Source: Ectobacillus sp042610425
GTDB taxonomy: Bacteria > Bacillota > Bacilli > Bacillales > Bacillaceae_G
NCBI RefSeq assembly: GCF_042610425.1
Contig: NZ_JBGJZM010000001.1
Location: forward strand, 1,860,001-1,924,000
Reading direction: 5' to 3'
Length of the DNA: 64,000 bases
Part shown: in pieces, positions 7,907-17,119 of the stretch
Position numbering within the stretch: the stretch's first letter is position 1
Layout: each line of letters opens with the position of its first letter
The notes under the pieces: generated by a model
Databases searched by the model: none
Told to the model about the DNA's origin: nothing
What the model saw: only the letters and a program-made list of their open reading frames with translations
Translations under genes and position numbers: made by a program

Positions 7907-10516
7907 TTATTTCAAACCATCTAAAGAAGTGGTAACATTCATGTCGACAGTTCCTACGCCATTAACGCTGCCGCTATCTGTATATTGCCATGAATTCCAC
8001 CCATTCCAATCGCTTAATGTTGACGGAGTGGTTGAGCTATATTTTGAAATCCATAGCGGAACATCATTAAGCCCAGATATCCCAAAGCCATTTACATACC
8101 AACGGCCTGTATACAGCATGACACGTCTGCCTGTTGCACTCTGTACATAGTTTATAAAATCTCTTGCCCAGTTTGAAACATAAGAGCCTGTTAGCGTACT
8201 AGTTGGACCTGCTGGCGATTCAAGATCCAGTACAGGCATTAAGTCTGTATGGTATTGATTTAATACATCAACAAAATGCTTTGCTTCCGATATAGCGTCA
8301 TCTTGTTCAGGATGAGCAAAATGATACGCACCCACTAAAAGACCTGTAGCAGATGCATTTTGAACATATTGTGCGTACGTAGGATCTGTATATGTTACAC
8401 CCTCTGTTGCCTTCATATAAGCAGCAGAAATGCCAGACTGCTTCACTTGATTCCAGTCCACACTTCCTTCCCAGTGGGAAACATCGATAAAGGAATATGC
8501 AGGTTTCAATACTGTCGTTACTTTACTAAAGCCTGTACCTTGCATATATTCCACTTCAATCCAGTGCACATCAGTTAAACCATTTGCTGCATTTGGGTTA
8601 TCATAAATATTTATTCTTAACGCTTGTTCATTGTAAGTATTATACCCCCATGTATCTGCAACCTTTTGTCCATCTACATATACACGAACACCATCATCCG
8701 CTCCTGTGTATAGAAGATACTGTCCAGCTTTAAGATGTTCTGCCGTAACATAACGTGATGAGAAATGAGTTCCAGGAACACCTGTAGCAGGGGATCCTTC
8801 CAAGCCATTATCATCTTGTAACCCACCATTGGCTGCTTGTGGAAGTGTCTTCGCTGCAACCGGATATCCAGAAAGCGATTCATTTGGATAATAATAAGCA
8901 AGCCAGCTACCAAATGGTACTACATCTGAAAATACAGCTGCTCCCCCACCATTTTGATAATATTGCGTATGAATGTTATGTGAGCCTGCTGCTAGGTTTG
9001 GTAATAAAGCACGATCAGTTTGGCCAGCGGCTGGTGTCCAGCGATCAATCACTGTATTATTATCAACCGATACCTTGACTCCATCATCTGCAAATGACTG
9101 GGCGAAATAATCCCCACCATTTAACTGCTTATTCTGAACAAAGTCAGCTTGGAACAATTGTGAATTAAAACCAGTAGGTCCACCATTATTCCAATTATAA
9201 TGAACGTCCCCATTTGAATCTAGCATAGAAAATACATTTTGAGCAGAAAATACATTTGCATCAACCCAACCTAAAACGCGATTACCCTGCTGAATTTTGT
9301 TCCAAGTGGTTGTTCCTTTTGTTGCACTTTGCACAATTTGCACCATTTGAAAACTAAAATCATTGGTTGGTTCTACAAAATTTGCACCATATTCCCCATA
9401 CGGTAAGCTCCATATGCCATCACCTTTACTTGAAGGTGCGATAACTGCAGTTCGATTCTCATCTTTAATATTTGTCAAATCTGTCAATGTCTTTACACTG
9501 TCAATCCAGCCCAGCAACTTACCGTCTTTTTGCACTTGATACCAAGTGGTACTTCCAATTGTTACGGACTTAACTGCTTGTACTGTTTGATAGGTATAAT
9601 CATTGGTACTTGCTACATACTGAGCACCCGTAATACCATAAGGAACTGTCCAAATACCGTTGCCAGCCGTACTCCCAATCGTCACGGATACATTTATCGT
9701 CTTTGCCAATCCTGCATTGTCTAGCGCATTGCTGCTAATCCAGCCGATTACTTGACCGTCTAGACTAAACTTGTACCATTGTACATTTCCATATGTAGCG
9801 CTCTCCAGCAATTGCAAATTTCGAAAAGCATATTGGTCCGTAGAGCCAAGATAATTTGCACCTGAAAGACCATAAGGAATGGACCAGATGCCATTGACAT
9901 TCGTCGCACCCATTACGGCAGTCTGATTCATCATTTGAAAATTAGTCAGATTACTTAACACACTGCTATCAAGCCAGCCGATTACTTGACCATTTACACT
10001 AAATTGATTCCATACGACATTACCAATCGTAAGTTTCTGTGTTACTTTTATGTCTTTTCCTACATAATCATTGGTCGAACCAATATAACCCGCACCATTT
10101 AAACCATACGGAATAGACCAAACACCATTTCCTGCTGTAGACACTACTAGTTGATTTTGATTCAAATTCGTTGCAGCATTTACAACCTTACTATCAAGCC
10201 AACCTAGTTCTTGACCATTTACCTGCACATGATACCATAGTACATTTCCAACTTGCGTGCTCCCCATAATATGAACCATCATACCGCTATACATAGATAC
10301 GTCTCCTACGTAAGTAGCGCCCTGTACCCCATACGGAAGAGTCCATACCCCATTGCCATTCATTTTATCTCTAACAAGCGCATCAAAACTTACTGTTTGC
10401 TCATTAACCACACCTTGAGCAGCTACAGAACTTGTAGAGGTTACAACTGAATTAGGCACTGCTTGGACACCGTAAACTGTAACGAGGGTACATACAGTTA
10501 GCCAAATCTTTTTCAC
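7907..10516 (-). CDS. Exported GH25 muramidase with five GW modules and two PA14-like domains
   Basis: An 869-aa secreted protein. After a signal peptide (KKIWLTVCTLVTVYGVQA) come five repeats of about 75 residues with G.G(V/I)W(S/T)(L/I/V)PYG...WY and GW(I/L/V)(D/S)S, the GW/SH3-like wall-targeting module. Then two PA14-like segments (DDGVKVSVDNNTVIDRW; TGADDGVRVYVDGQKVADTW), and a C-terminal GH25 lysozyme domain: FIDVSHWEGSVDW, YMKATEG and the catalytic VLDLES. GW modules bind teichoic acid non-covalently and GH25 cleaves MurNAc-GlcNAc bonds. GTG 10516 is the start, about 10 nt after AAGGAGAGG. Probably an autolysin; a bacteriocin-like or spore role is possible. Confidence 0.9.
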   Translation of the reverse strand: MKKIWLTVCTLVTVYGVQAVPNSVVTSTSSVAAQGVVNEQTVSFDALVRDKMNGNGVWTLPYGVQGATYVGDVSMYSGMMVHIMGSTQVGNVLWYHVQVNGQELGWLDSKVVNAATNLNQNQLVVSTAGNGVWSIPYGLNGAGYIGSTNDYVGKDIKVTQKLTIGNVVWNQFSVNGQVIGWLDSSVLSNLTNFQMMNQTAVMGATNVNGIWSIPYGLSGANYLGSTDQYAFRNLQLLESATYGNVQWYKFSLDGQVIGWISSNALDNAGLAKTINVSVTIGSTAGNGIWTVPYGITGAQYVASTNDYTYQTVQAVKSVTIGSTTWYQVQKDGKLLGWIDSVKTLTDLTNIKDENRTAVIAPSSKGDGIWSLPYGEYGANFVEPTNDFSFQMVQIVQSATKGTTTWNKIQQGNRVLGWVDANVFSAQNVFSMLDSNGDVHYNWNNGGPTGFNSQLFQADFVQNKQLNGGDYFAQSFADDGVKVSVDNNTVIDRWTPAAGQTDRALLPNLAAGSHNIHTQYYQNGGGAAVFSDVVPFGSWLAYYYPNESLSGYPVAAKTLPQAANGGLQDDNGLEGSPATGVPGTHFSSRYVTAEHLKAGQYLLYTGADDGVRVYVDGQKVADTWGYNTYNEQALRINIYDNPNAANGLTDVHWIEVEYMQGTGFSKVTTVLKPAYSFIDVSHWEGSVDWNQVKQSGISAAYMKATEGVTYTDPTYAQYVQNASATGLLVGAYHFAHPEQDDAISEAKHFVDVLNQYHTDLMPVLDLESPAGPTSTLTGSYVSNWARDFINYVQSATGRRVMLYTGRWYVNGFGISGLNDVPLWISKYSSTTPSTLSDWNGWNSWQYTDSGSVNGVGTVDMNVTTSLDGLK

Positions 10517-10556
10517 TCCTACACATCCTCTCCTTAAAATAATAAGCATGTAGTTG

Positions 10557-10617
10557 GAAGAGGTTGATCCTTTATAATTGCGGTGCAAATGAAAAGGATA
10601 CACAAATGACCCTCTTC
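10557..10617 (-). promoter_or_regulatory. Structured 5' leader of the GH25 gene
   Basis: On the transcript strand GAAGAGG pairs with CCTCTTC, an inner ATCCTTT pairs with AAAGGAT, and a central TTGC-ACC-GCAA caps the stem, giving one nested 61-nt hairpin about 40 nt upstream of the start codon. It lacks a T-run, so it is not a terminator. The rest of 10618-10912 is AT-rich with no gene seen. Confidence 0.5.
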
Positions 10618-10912
10618 ACTACCTTTTTATATTACTATTTTCATAGAAATTTTTATATAGTATATCTTGCAAATATTTTAACAATAAAGTGCCAATAGTT
10701 CATACAATATTATCCATAAACACACTATTTCCTTGTGATTCTACTAAATACTAGAAATTAACCATTCTTCTATACTCATAATTAATGTTTTTGTAAAAAA
10801 ATAGAAATAGTAATTTACAATACTTTAATATAATTCTATTTAGTAAATACTACATATTATCATGATTGATTTCACATACTATCTTCAATACAGCAAAATG
10901 GAGGAAGAGAAA

Positions 10913-11998
10913 ATGAAAGTAGCAATCATGGGAGCAGGATTATCTGGGCTTACGTGTGCCATTATGCTAGAACGTCATGGGATTTATCCAACTATTTTTG
11001 AAAAACGTGACCGGGTTGGGGATCGATTTATTTGTGCCGAGAGCATGTTATCGATTTTATCAGCTCCTATCGCAGATCCAATTCGATATTTGTCAGAGGA
11101 ATTTCAAATTTATTTAAAGCCTACGAGTCATATAGGAGAGCTCATTATCCATTCTGAACATCAAACAGCCAGTATTCAGGAACATGTAGGCTACATAAAT
11201 ATTAGAGGACGTCATGAGCAGTCTTTTGAACATCAATTAGCAGAGCAAGTAAAATCCGAAATTACCTTTCAATCCTCTTATTCCTACGAAGAATTGTCAC
11301 ATGAATTTACGCATGTTGTCGTTGCTACCGGTGATGCTTCTTATGCAGTGAAATTACGAAATTTTCGAGAAGATCTATCGGTTTCATTAAAGGGGGCTAC
11401 CGTAAAAGGAGAATTTGAACGGTCTACAGTACAAGTCTGGTTACGTAATGATTGGGCACCAAAAGGATATGCCTATCTTCTTCCGTACTCGAATGCAGAA
11501 GCTAATATTGTCATCGCTCACCCAGATTTACCTGCACAATCCGAGGTAGATACCACTACTCTTTGGAATCGGTTTTATGAGGGAATCCAAGAGGAACTAG
11601 GTCAGACGTTGCCTATTACCGACCAGTTTCAATTTACGAACTATCCAATGGGAATTTGTACCCATCCGCGCATCGGAAATACATTATTTGTCGGGAGTTG
11701 CTTTGGTTCACTTATGCCCTTCCTTGGGTTTGGACAATTTGAATCCATGTTGACAGGTATTTATGCAGCTTATGATCTGTGTGGGTTAGAAACATTTGAG
11801 GAGCTTACAAAACCCTTGCGAGATAGCTATCGCCATTCTTTAACCCTACGCCGCGGGGTGGAGGCTCTCAGTAATCATTCGTTTGATGTAATGGTAAGCG
11901 GACTTAACGGTCCAATTGGGAAAACCTTACTTACACGCAATCATGTAAATTCATTAAAACTCATAAGTTACTTATTGCGTCCGTTTGTAAATAAGTAG
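10913..11998 (+). CDS. FAD-dependent oxidoreductase, geranylgeranyl-reductase-like
   Basis: A 361-aa flavoprotein with an N-terminal Rossmann dinucleotide motif (VAIMGAGLSGLTCAIMLERHG, then FEKRDRVGDR) and a C-terminal FVGSCFGSLMPFLGFGQFESMLTGIYAA that fits the second FAD-contact region of the GGR/aromatic-hydroxylase group. A conserved-looking RNDWAPKGYAYLLPYS lies in the substrate domain. ATG 10913 follows GGAGGAAGAG. No partner gene indicates a substrate, so only the enzyme class is called. Confidence 0.75.
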   Translation: MKVAIMGAGLSGLTCAIMLERHGIYPTIFEKRDRVGDRFICAESMLSILSAPIADPIRYLSEEFQIYLKPTSHIGELIIHSEHQTASIQEHVGYINIRGRHEQSFEHQLAEQVKSEITFQSSYSYEELSHEFTHVVVATGDASYAVKLRNFREDLSVSLKGATVKGEFERSTVQVWLRNDWAPKGYAYLLPYSNAEANIVIAHPDLPAQSEVDTTTLWNRFYEGIQEELGQTLPITDQFQFTNYPMGICTHPRIGNTLFVGSCFGSLMPFLGFGQFESMLTGIYAAYDLCGLETFEELTKPLRDSYRHSLTLRRGVEALSNHSFDVMVSGLNGPIGKTLLTRNHVNSLKLISYLLRPFVNK

Positions 11999-12013
11999 GG
12001 AGCTAAATACAGG

Positions 12014-12047
12014 AAAAAAGGTGTCATCGAAATGACACCTTTTTTTA
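12014..12047. terminator. Bidirectional terminator
   Basis: AAAAAAGGTGTCAT and ATGACACCTTTTTTT pair around a short loop between two convergent genes. Confidence 0.9.
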
Positions 12048-12050
12048 TCA

Positions 12051-12374
12051 TTATATAACCTGTAATGGACCAGTAAGAGTAGAAAATTTTGTTTCAGAAT
12101 GTTGTTCCAAAAAGTCATACGCCTCACGTAACAATTGATTTTTCTTACTGTATAAGCTTGGACATGTTGATGTATTTCTTGTATGGCAGCAAGGACACCA
12201 CAAACCTTCAAATGAAACATTGTTTGCTTTGATCGTATGCTCTTCCGGATTGAATTCAGTAAATAGAAGAACTGTTCCTCCCTTTTCCATATCTAAATAG
12301 AGAATAACTCTATTATTTGCGAGACGGATTTCACCATTCATATCCTTATCAAAAGTAACGCGCTTAATCTTCAC
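12051..12374 (-). CDS. Hypothetical protein with CPCC motif
   Basis: A 107-aa protein with a beta-rich first half (TVLLFTEFNPEEHT) and a cysteine cluster LWCPCCHTRNTSTCP around residue 59, then a helical tail. I do not recognise a family. The CxCC...C arrangement could bind a metal or form disulfides; the protein has no signal peptide, so a cytosolic metal site is the simpler reading. GTG 12374 follows AGGAG with 9 nt spacing. Convergent with the flavoprotein gene. Confidence 0.6.
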   Translation of the reverse strand: MKIKRVTFDKDMNGEIRLANNRVILYLDMEKGGTVLLFTEFNPEEHTIKANNVSFEGLWCPCCHTRNTSTCPSLYSKKNQLLREAYDFLEQHSETKFSTLTGPLQVI

Positions 12375-12570
12375 CTATACTCACTCCTAGACAGTTATAA
12401 ATAATTGTGTACTACTAGATAAAAAACATATACATTATATCACTTTTTATCCATTGTGTTATAGAAAACAATAATTACTAATATACTATGATTACAGTCT
12501 GTCTTCAAGTGAAATGTCTGTTTTTTTCTTTTCTAGCAAAGTCACAAAGGATGCTACTGGATTCACTACA

Positions 12571-12607
12571 AATAAAATAGCCTCAGATTAAAAAGCAATC
12601 TAAGGCT
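12571..12607 (-). terminator. Terminator of the 51-aa gene
   Basis: Read on the reverse strand, AGCCTTAGATT pairs with AATCTGAGGCT (one T-G wobble) and is followed by ATTTTATT. Confidence 0.65.
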
Positions 12608-12659
12608 GACTACGCATGACACTAGGTTAGTCATGTAATTATTGTTTTTTTTAAATAGT

Positions 12660-12815
12660 TTAAACTGCTGATGCGATGTTTGCATCATTGAAGTAGATGA
12701 CTTGTGAAAGATATTTGATTCCTTTAATATTTTCAAATACTTCTTTCGCTTCTCTTAATGTGTCAAACTCAAACATAGTTGTTTGGTCCTTGCAATGAAC
12801 AGTAATTACCCACAT
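12660..12815 (-). CDS. Small conserved-looking hypothetical protein, 51 aa
   Basis: An ORF beginning MWVITVHCKDQTTMFEFDT and ending QVIYFNDANIASAV, with GGAGG about 7 nt before the ATG at 12815 and its own terminator downstream. The alternating hydrophobic pattern suggests a beta-strand, then a helix (REAKEVFENIKG), then a strand, like a compact ferredoxin-like half. I recall proteins of this type as small hypotheticals in the B. cereus group, but cannot verify it here. No function is assigned. Strong ribosome site and terminator make it credible despite its size. Confidence 0.7.
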   Translation of the reverse strand: MWVITVHCKDQTTMFEFDTLREAKEVFENIKGIKYLSQVIYFNDANIASAV

Positions 12816-13038
12816 ATGAAAGCCTCCATTTAAATTATTTTTCGCTTATATGTTATATAACAAGGCTTATTATAGCACTCTCCTGTGCTATAAAATGTTA
12901 CAGCTTTGAAACACTTTTTCAAGATAACGTTTTCACTTTGTTTACGTTGTAAATTAAATTTATATATTTAGTACATTTGTATTTATATGTTAATTTTTAT
13001 AGAATACTAGGTGTAACGCTATTGGTAGGAGGAGGAAA

Positions 13039-15024
13039 ATGAAGAAAATATGGGTAATCATTGTTGGGGTACTTCTTTTTTTAGTAGGCTGTGGACAAGA
13101 AGCAAAGCCTGAACAGACGCTTCAGATTTATACAAAAGCATGGAATGAACAAAAATTTGATGTGATGTACGATCAACTTTCGAGCGCATCTCAAGCTGCT
13201 ATATCGAAGGATGATTTTATTAAACGTTATGAAAAAATTTATAAGGACATGGAAGTCAGTCAAATTACAATCGGTGCAGTTGAGTCAAAAACAAAAAACG
13301 AGGAACAAAATGGGAAAAGTTCACTTCCCTTCTCTGTGAAAATGAATACATTAGCGGGAGACATTTCGTTCAACGAGTCGCTTCCTCTCATTAAGGAGGT
13401 GCAAGATAAGAAAAATGTGTGGAAAGTAGAATGGAATCCATCGCTCCTCTTCCCTTCCATGAAAGAAGGAGATAAGATTGGCATTCAAACCTATAAGGCA
13501 AAGCGCGGGGAAATTCTCGATCGAAGCGGACAAGGTCTTGCTATAAATGGAAATGCAAACCAAGTTGGCATTGTCCCTGGAAAGCTCGGCGATAATGGGG
13601 AGCAAACAAAGCAAACTTTAGCTGTTAAACTTGGTATTTCGGTTGATACGATAAACAATAAGCTAAAGGAAAAATGGGTACAGCCTTCTCTTTTTGTCCC
13701 TCTAGCGTTTCTTCCAGATTCTGATAATATAACGGATTATGTAAGCTTACCTGGCGTTGCAACCAAATCCGTACCAATTCGGACGTATCCATTAAAGGAT
13801 GCAGCTGCCCATCTAACCGGGTACATACGAGAAGTAAGTGCTGATGATTTAAAGACATTAAAAGGTTATCGTACAGGTGATGTAGTAGGAAAGGCTGGTT
13901 TGGAACAAGTCTATGAAGCGAAGCTAAGAGGTGAAAATGGCGGAAGAATCTACATTACAGATTCCTCTGGCAAGGAAAAAGAAACACTGGCAGAGAAAAA
14001 ACAAACAGATGGTGAAACCATTACAGTAAATATTGATAGTCGTCTGCAGCAAGCAATCTATAATCAGATGAATCAAGATGCCGGAACTGCTTCGGCTATC
14101 AGTCCGAAAACAGGAGAAATACTTGCACTTGTAAGCAGCCCCTCTTATGATCCAAATGGATTTGTTAGAGGATTAAAGGATGCAGATTGGCAGTCTTTAA
14201 ACAATGACCCGAAAAAGCCGCTGATGAACCGCTTTACAAAGGCCTATGCACCAGGCTCCGTATTTAAACCGATTACCGCTACGATTGGATTACAAGTAAA
14301 AACGATAGATCCGACCGAGGCACTCCCCATCACCGGATTGCAATGGGCCAAAGATGCATCTTGGGGAAATTACTATATAACACGTGTACATGAAGTTAAT
14401 CCAGTCAACCTAGAAACTGCCATGGTCTATTCAGATAATATATATTTTGCCCAATCGGGTTTAAAAATTGGCAAAGATAAATTCACCGAAGAAGCGAAGA
14501 AATTTGGACTTGGCGAGAAACTTCCGCTTGCATATCCATTTCAAGATTCAAAATTAGGTGACATAAAAAATGATATCCAGTTAGCAGATACTTCCTATGG
14601 ACAAGGGGAAGTTGTTTTAACATCCCTACAAGCCGCTCTTTCCTATGCACCCTTTGTAAATGATGGTAACATTCCTTATCCATCCTTACTACGAGGAGAA
14701 AATGATAGTAAAGTGTGGAAATCCAATGTTACAACAAAAGAAAACGCTGATGTCATTAATAAAGCACTGATTGCTGTTGTAAACAATCCCGAAGGAACAG
14801 GAAAAGGTGCCAAAATAGAAGGAATGACGCTTGCAGGTAAAACAGGAACAGCTGAATTAAAGCAAGGAAAAGAGGAAAATGGTACAGAAAATGGCTGGTT
14901 TATCGGCTATAATGCCGATGCTCCAAATTCCATAGTAGCAATGATGATTGAAGATGTAAAAAACCGGGGCGGTAGCGGTTACGTGGCTAACAAAGTGAAA
15001 ACTATCTTTCAAGAAATGAAATAA
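13039..15024 (+). CDS. pbpC: Class B penicillin-binding protein, PBP3/MecA-like lipoprotein
   Basis: A 661-aa D,D-transpeptidase. An N-terminal lipobox (LLFLVGCGQ) anchors it outside the membrane, followed by an NTF2-like MecA_N domain (about residues 24-140), a PBP dimerisation domain and the transpeptidase domain with all three motifs: S407VFK, S465DN and K601TGT. Length and domain order match B. subtilis PBP3 (668 aa) and the low-affinity PBP2a group. It crosslinks peptidoglycan stem peptides. GGAGGAGG precedes the ATG. Intrinsic low beta-lactam affinity is possible for this group but cannot be read from the sequence. Monocistronic. Confidence 0.92.
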   Translation: MKKIWVIIVGVLLFLVGCGQEAKPEQTLQIYTKAWNEQKFDVMYDQLSSASQAAISKDDFIKRYEKIYKDMEVSQITIGAVESKTKNEEQNGKSSLPFSVKMNTLAGDISFNESLPLIKEVQDKKNVWKVEWNPSLLFPSMKEGDKIGIQTYKAKRGEILDRSGQGLAINGNANQVGIVPGKLGDNGEQTKQTLAVKLGISVDTINNKLKEKWVQPSLFVPLAFLPDSDNITDYVSLPGVATKSVPIRTYPLKDAAAHLTGYIREVSADDLKTLKGYRTGDVVGKAGLEQVYEAKLRGENGGRIYITDSSGKEKETLAEKKQTDGETITVNIDSRLQQAIYNQMNQDAGTASAISPKTGEILALVSSPSYDPNGFVRGLKDADWQSLNNDPKKPLMNRFTKAYAPGSVFKPITATIGLQVKTIDPTEALPITGLQWAKDASWGNYYITRVHEVNPVNLETAMVYSDNIYFAQSGLKIGKDKFTEEAKKFGLGEKLPLAYPFQDSKLGDIKNDIQLADTSYGQGEVVLTSLQAALSYAPFVNDGNIPYPSLLRGENDSKVWKSNVTTKENADVINKALIAVVNNPEGTGKGAKIEGMTLAGKTGTAELKQGKEENGTENGWFIGYNADAPNSIVAMMIEDVKNRGGSGYVANKVKTIFQEMK

Positions 15025-15053
15025 GGACAGCAAACGCTGTCCCCTTTTTTTAT
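15024..15053. terminator. Terminator between pbpC-like gene and flavoprotein gene
   Basis: GGACAGC and GCTGTCC pair around AAAC and are followed by a run of seven T on the plus strand. Confidence 0.9.
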
Positions 15054-15610
15054 TTTAAAACATCGTGATCAACATAACGTGCGCCGCTCATTTCACTTAA
15101 AATGTTAACAGCAACTTTTGCGCCGTCTCCTGCTGTAATAATGGTATGGAAACCTGATCCTGCAGCGATACCTGCTGCCCAAATACCATCAATATTTGTT
15201 TTTCCAGCTGCATCTACATCAAATACAGCTTTTAGGCGAGGTTCTGTTGCTGGCTTCGTTTTCAAACCTACTGTTTCTGCAAGATCAACGGACATACCTG
15301 TTGCAAGAATTATATATTTTGCTTCGTAAGAACCGTTTTCTGCTTGAATTTGAAAACCTTCCTCATTTTTAACAATGTTTACTACCTTATCTCCTACAAT
15401 TTCAGCTCCAAATTTCGCTGCCTGTTTTTTTCCCATTTCTAGTAATTCAGGTCCAGTGATTTCCATCACGCCGTAGTGATTTTCAATCCATGCACGTTTT
15501 GTTAAGCTTTTATCATTTTCAAGTACTAATGTTTTCTTTCCAGCCTTTGCTGTAAATAGAGCAGCACTTGCACCAGCTGATCCGGCTCCAATAATTACTA
15601 CATCAAACAT
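15050..15610 (-). CDS. Short FAD-dependent oxidoreductase (single-domain TrxB-like)
   Basis: A 186-aa protein with the thioredoxin-reductase FAD fold: VVIIGAGSAGASAALFTAKAGKKTLVLEND at the start, a central ILATGM, and the C-terminal DGIWAAGIAAG...TAGDGAKVAVNILSE that closes the FAD site. It lacks the inserted NADPH domain and the CxxC pair of TrxB, so it is about 125 residues shorter than TrxB. Both FAD-binding ends are intact and adjacent, so this is a compact family form, not a truncation. ATG 15610 is 9 nt after GGGAG. Electron donor and acceptor are unknown. Confidence 0.8.
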   Translation of the reverse strand: MFDVVIIGAGSAGASAALFTAKAGKKTLVLENDKSLTKRAWIENHYGVMEITGPELLEMGKKQAAKFGAEIVGDKVVNIVKNEEGFQIQAENGSYEAKYIILATGMSVDLAETVGLKTKPATEPRLKAVFDVDAAGKTNIDGIWAAGIAAGSGFHTIITAGDGAKVAVNILSEMSGARYVDHDVLK

Positions 15611-15810
15611 CTTCAACAACTCCCTTTTTTCTTTTTAAATGTTGGTTCGTAGATGCTTAGTCGCTATAAAAAGCCACCTTCTATATGTAGCTTAGGTTGC
15701 TTTCTTTTCAAAGTCAAGAAAACGCTCTCCCTCAAACAACCATACATAATTAATTTACCTATTCCATATACTACAAATACATTTACATAAACTACTAGGA
15801 GGGAATCATA

Positions 15811-15987
15811 TTGGGCAAAAAAAACGAGGATACATTGTATGAAGGAAGAGATCAAGCATACTTAGATATTGATCGTATGATTAATGAAGGTCTTTCTGGT
15901 GGCACAGTGCACCTAAAAGGGGAAAAAACGAATATTGAGGAAGCACGAGAGCTAGTGGAAGAAGAAAAACCATATACAACGGAGTAA
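15811..15987 (+). CDS. Small acidic hypothetical protein, 58 aa
   Basis: A TTG-started ORF seven nt after a strong AGGAGGG. The product (MGKKNEDTLYEGRDQAYLDI..., ending EEEKPYTTE) is strongly charged and acidic, with a central GLSGGTVH turn between two helical stretches. It has a dedicated promoter gap and terminator. The size, charge and TTG start are like small stress or sporulation-related Bacillus proteins, but I recognise no named family. Confidence rests on the ribosome site and codon pattern. Confidence 0.7.
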   Translation: MGKKNEDTLYEGRDQAYLDIDRMINEGLSGGTVHLKGEKTNIEEARELVEEEKPYTTE

Positions 15988-16014
15988 AAAAAACCCATTC
16001 AGGGTTTTTTTTAC
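15984..16014. terminator. Bidirectional terminator
   Basis: AAAAAAAACCC and GGGTTTTTTTT pair around ATTCA between convergent genes. Confidence 0.9.
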
Positions 16015-16760
16015 TTCTCCTGTTTCGCAAATAAATTTGCCACAGAGGATACTTCAAATGGAAATAGAATCGTACTATTTTTTTCTGCTGCGATTTCTGT
16101 CATCGTTTGTAGCATACGAAGTTGAATAGCAGCCGGCTGTTTATTAAGCACTTCTGCTGCCTCAGCAAGTTTTTCTGCGGCTTCGTATTCCCCTTTTGCC
16201 GCAATAACTTTAGCTACCCGTTCACGCTCAGCCTCGGCTTCTTTCGCCATTGCACGGCGCAGACCTTCTGGTAAATCCATAGATCGTATTTCTACGCCTG
16301 TTATTTTAATGCCCCATGACTCAGTAGCCTCATCCAATTCCTTTCTAAGCAAATCATCTAATTTTTTTTGCTCCGTAAGCATTTCTGACATCGTATGCGC
16401 ACCTAAATTAGAACGAAGAATCGTTTGCGCTACGGTAGAAGTTGCTTTTCTGTAGTTTTCTACATCAAGAAGTGCCTTATGTGCATTTACGACTTGATAG
16501 TAAACAACTGCATTAATTGTAACGGGTACACTATCTTTCGTAATAATATCTTGATTCTCTACATTTTCAACGCGAATCCGCATATCTACAGGTTTCACGA
16601 CATCAACAAGCGGAATAATAAACTGAATTCCAGGTTGTAGGGAACGAGTGTAACGTCCTAAACGAAGAACAACGGCTTGTTGATATTGTTGTACAATACG
16701 AATTGAACTAATTATAACCAAAATAACTAAAACAATAATAATAACGACTGGTGCTATCAT
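16011..16760 (-). CDS. Slipin / stomatin-like SPFH protein
   Basis: A 249-aa band-7 protein with one N-terminal membrane hairpin (IIIVLVILVIISSIRIV) and the SPFH domain: QQYQQAVVLRLGRYTRSLQPGIQFIIP, VDMRIRVENVENQDIITKDSV, and WGIKITGVEIRSMDLPE, then a helical coiled-coil tail AMAKEAEAERERVAKVIAAKGEYEAAEKL. Slipins form membrane-associated oligomers and are usually paired with an NfeD-type protease; no NfeD gene is nearby, so this copy is solitary. Role in membrane microdomains is a family inference. Confidence 0.9.
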   Translation of the reverse strand: MIAPVVIIIVLVILVIISSIRIVQQYQQAVVLRLGRYTRSLQPGIQFIIPLVDVVKPVDMRIRVENVENQDIITKDSVPVTINAVVYYQVVNAHKALLDVENYRKATSTVAQTILRSNLGAHTMSEMLTEQKKLDDLLRKELDEATESWGIKITGVEIRSMDLPEGLRRAMAKEAEAERERVAKVIAAKGEYEAAEKLAEAAEVLNKQPAAIQLRMLQTMTEIAAEKNSTILFPFEVSSVANLFAKQEK

Positions 16761-17026
16761 AACCTGTCAACTCCTTCAATCGGCAACTATCGCCTGCATT
16801 AGCTTTCCTATTTAGTTTACTAGATTTGGTATATTGTTACTATAAGAACGCTATATAATTCAAGGATTGTTTACATTTGCTACTTTCCCACAGAATCACA
16901 GAAACTAAATAAACCCAATTAATTAAAACCTGAGATAAGTTTGAACTATTGCTAGGATGTCAAGACTGTAACTATATACAAGGATTCTTTAGATGAAATA
17001 ATTTAATACAAAGGAGCTAATTATTA

Positions 17027-17119
17027 ATGATAGATGTAATCGTTGGATTAGGATTAGTATTAGGATTTGGTATTATTGCATCTGTGGTTTGGGTGATATT
17101 AAAAAATAAGCCAAAATAA
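17027..17119 (+). CDS. 30-aa single-span membrane miniprotein
   Basis: AAAGGAGC is followed 9 nt later by an ATG opening a 30-codon ORF: an acidic N-end, a continuous hydrophobic helix (VIVGLGLVLGFGIIASVVWVIL) and a basic tail KNKPK, i.e. one membrane span with the tail inside. The intergenic DNA around it has no other frame. Such miniproteins often modulate a membrane enzyme. No homologue is recognised; a coding role is likely but unproven. Confidence 0.6.
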   Translation: MIDVIVGLGLVLGFGIIASVVWVILKNKPK

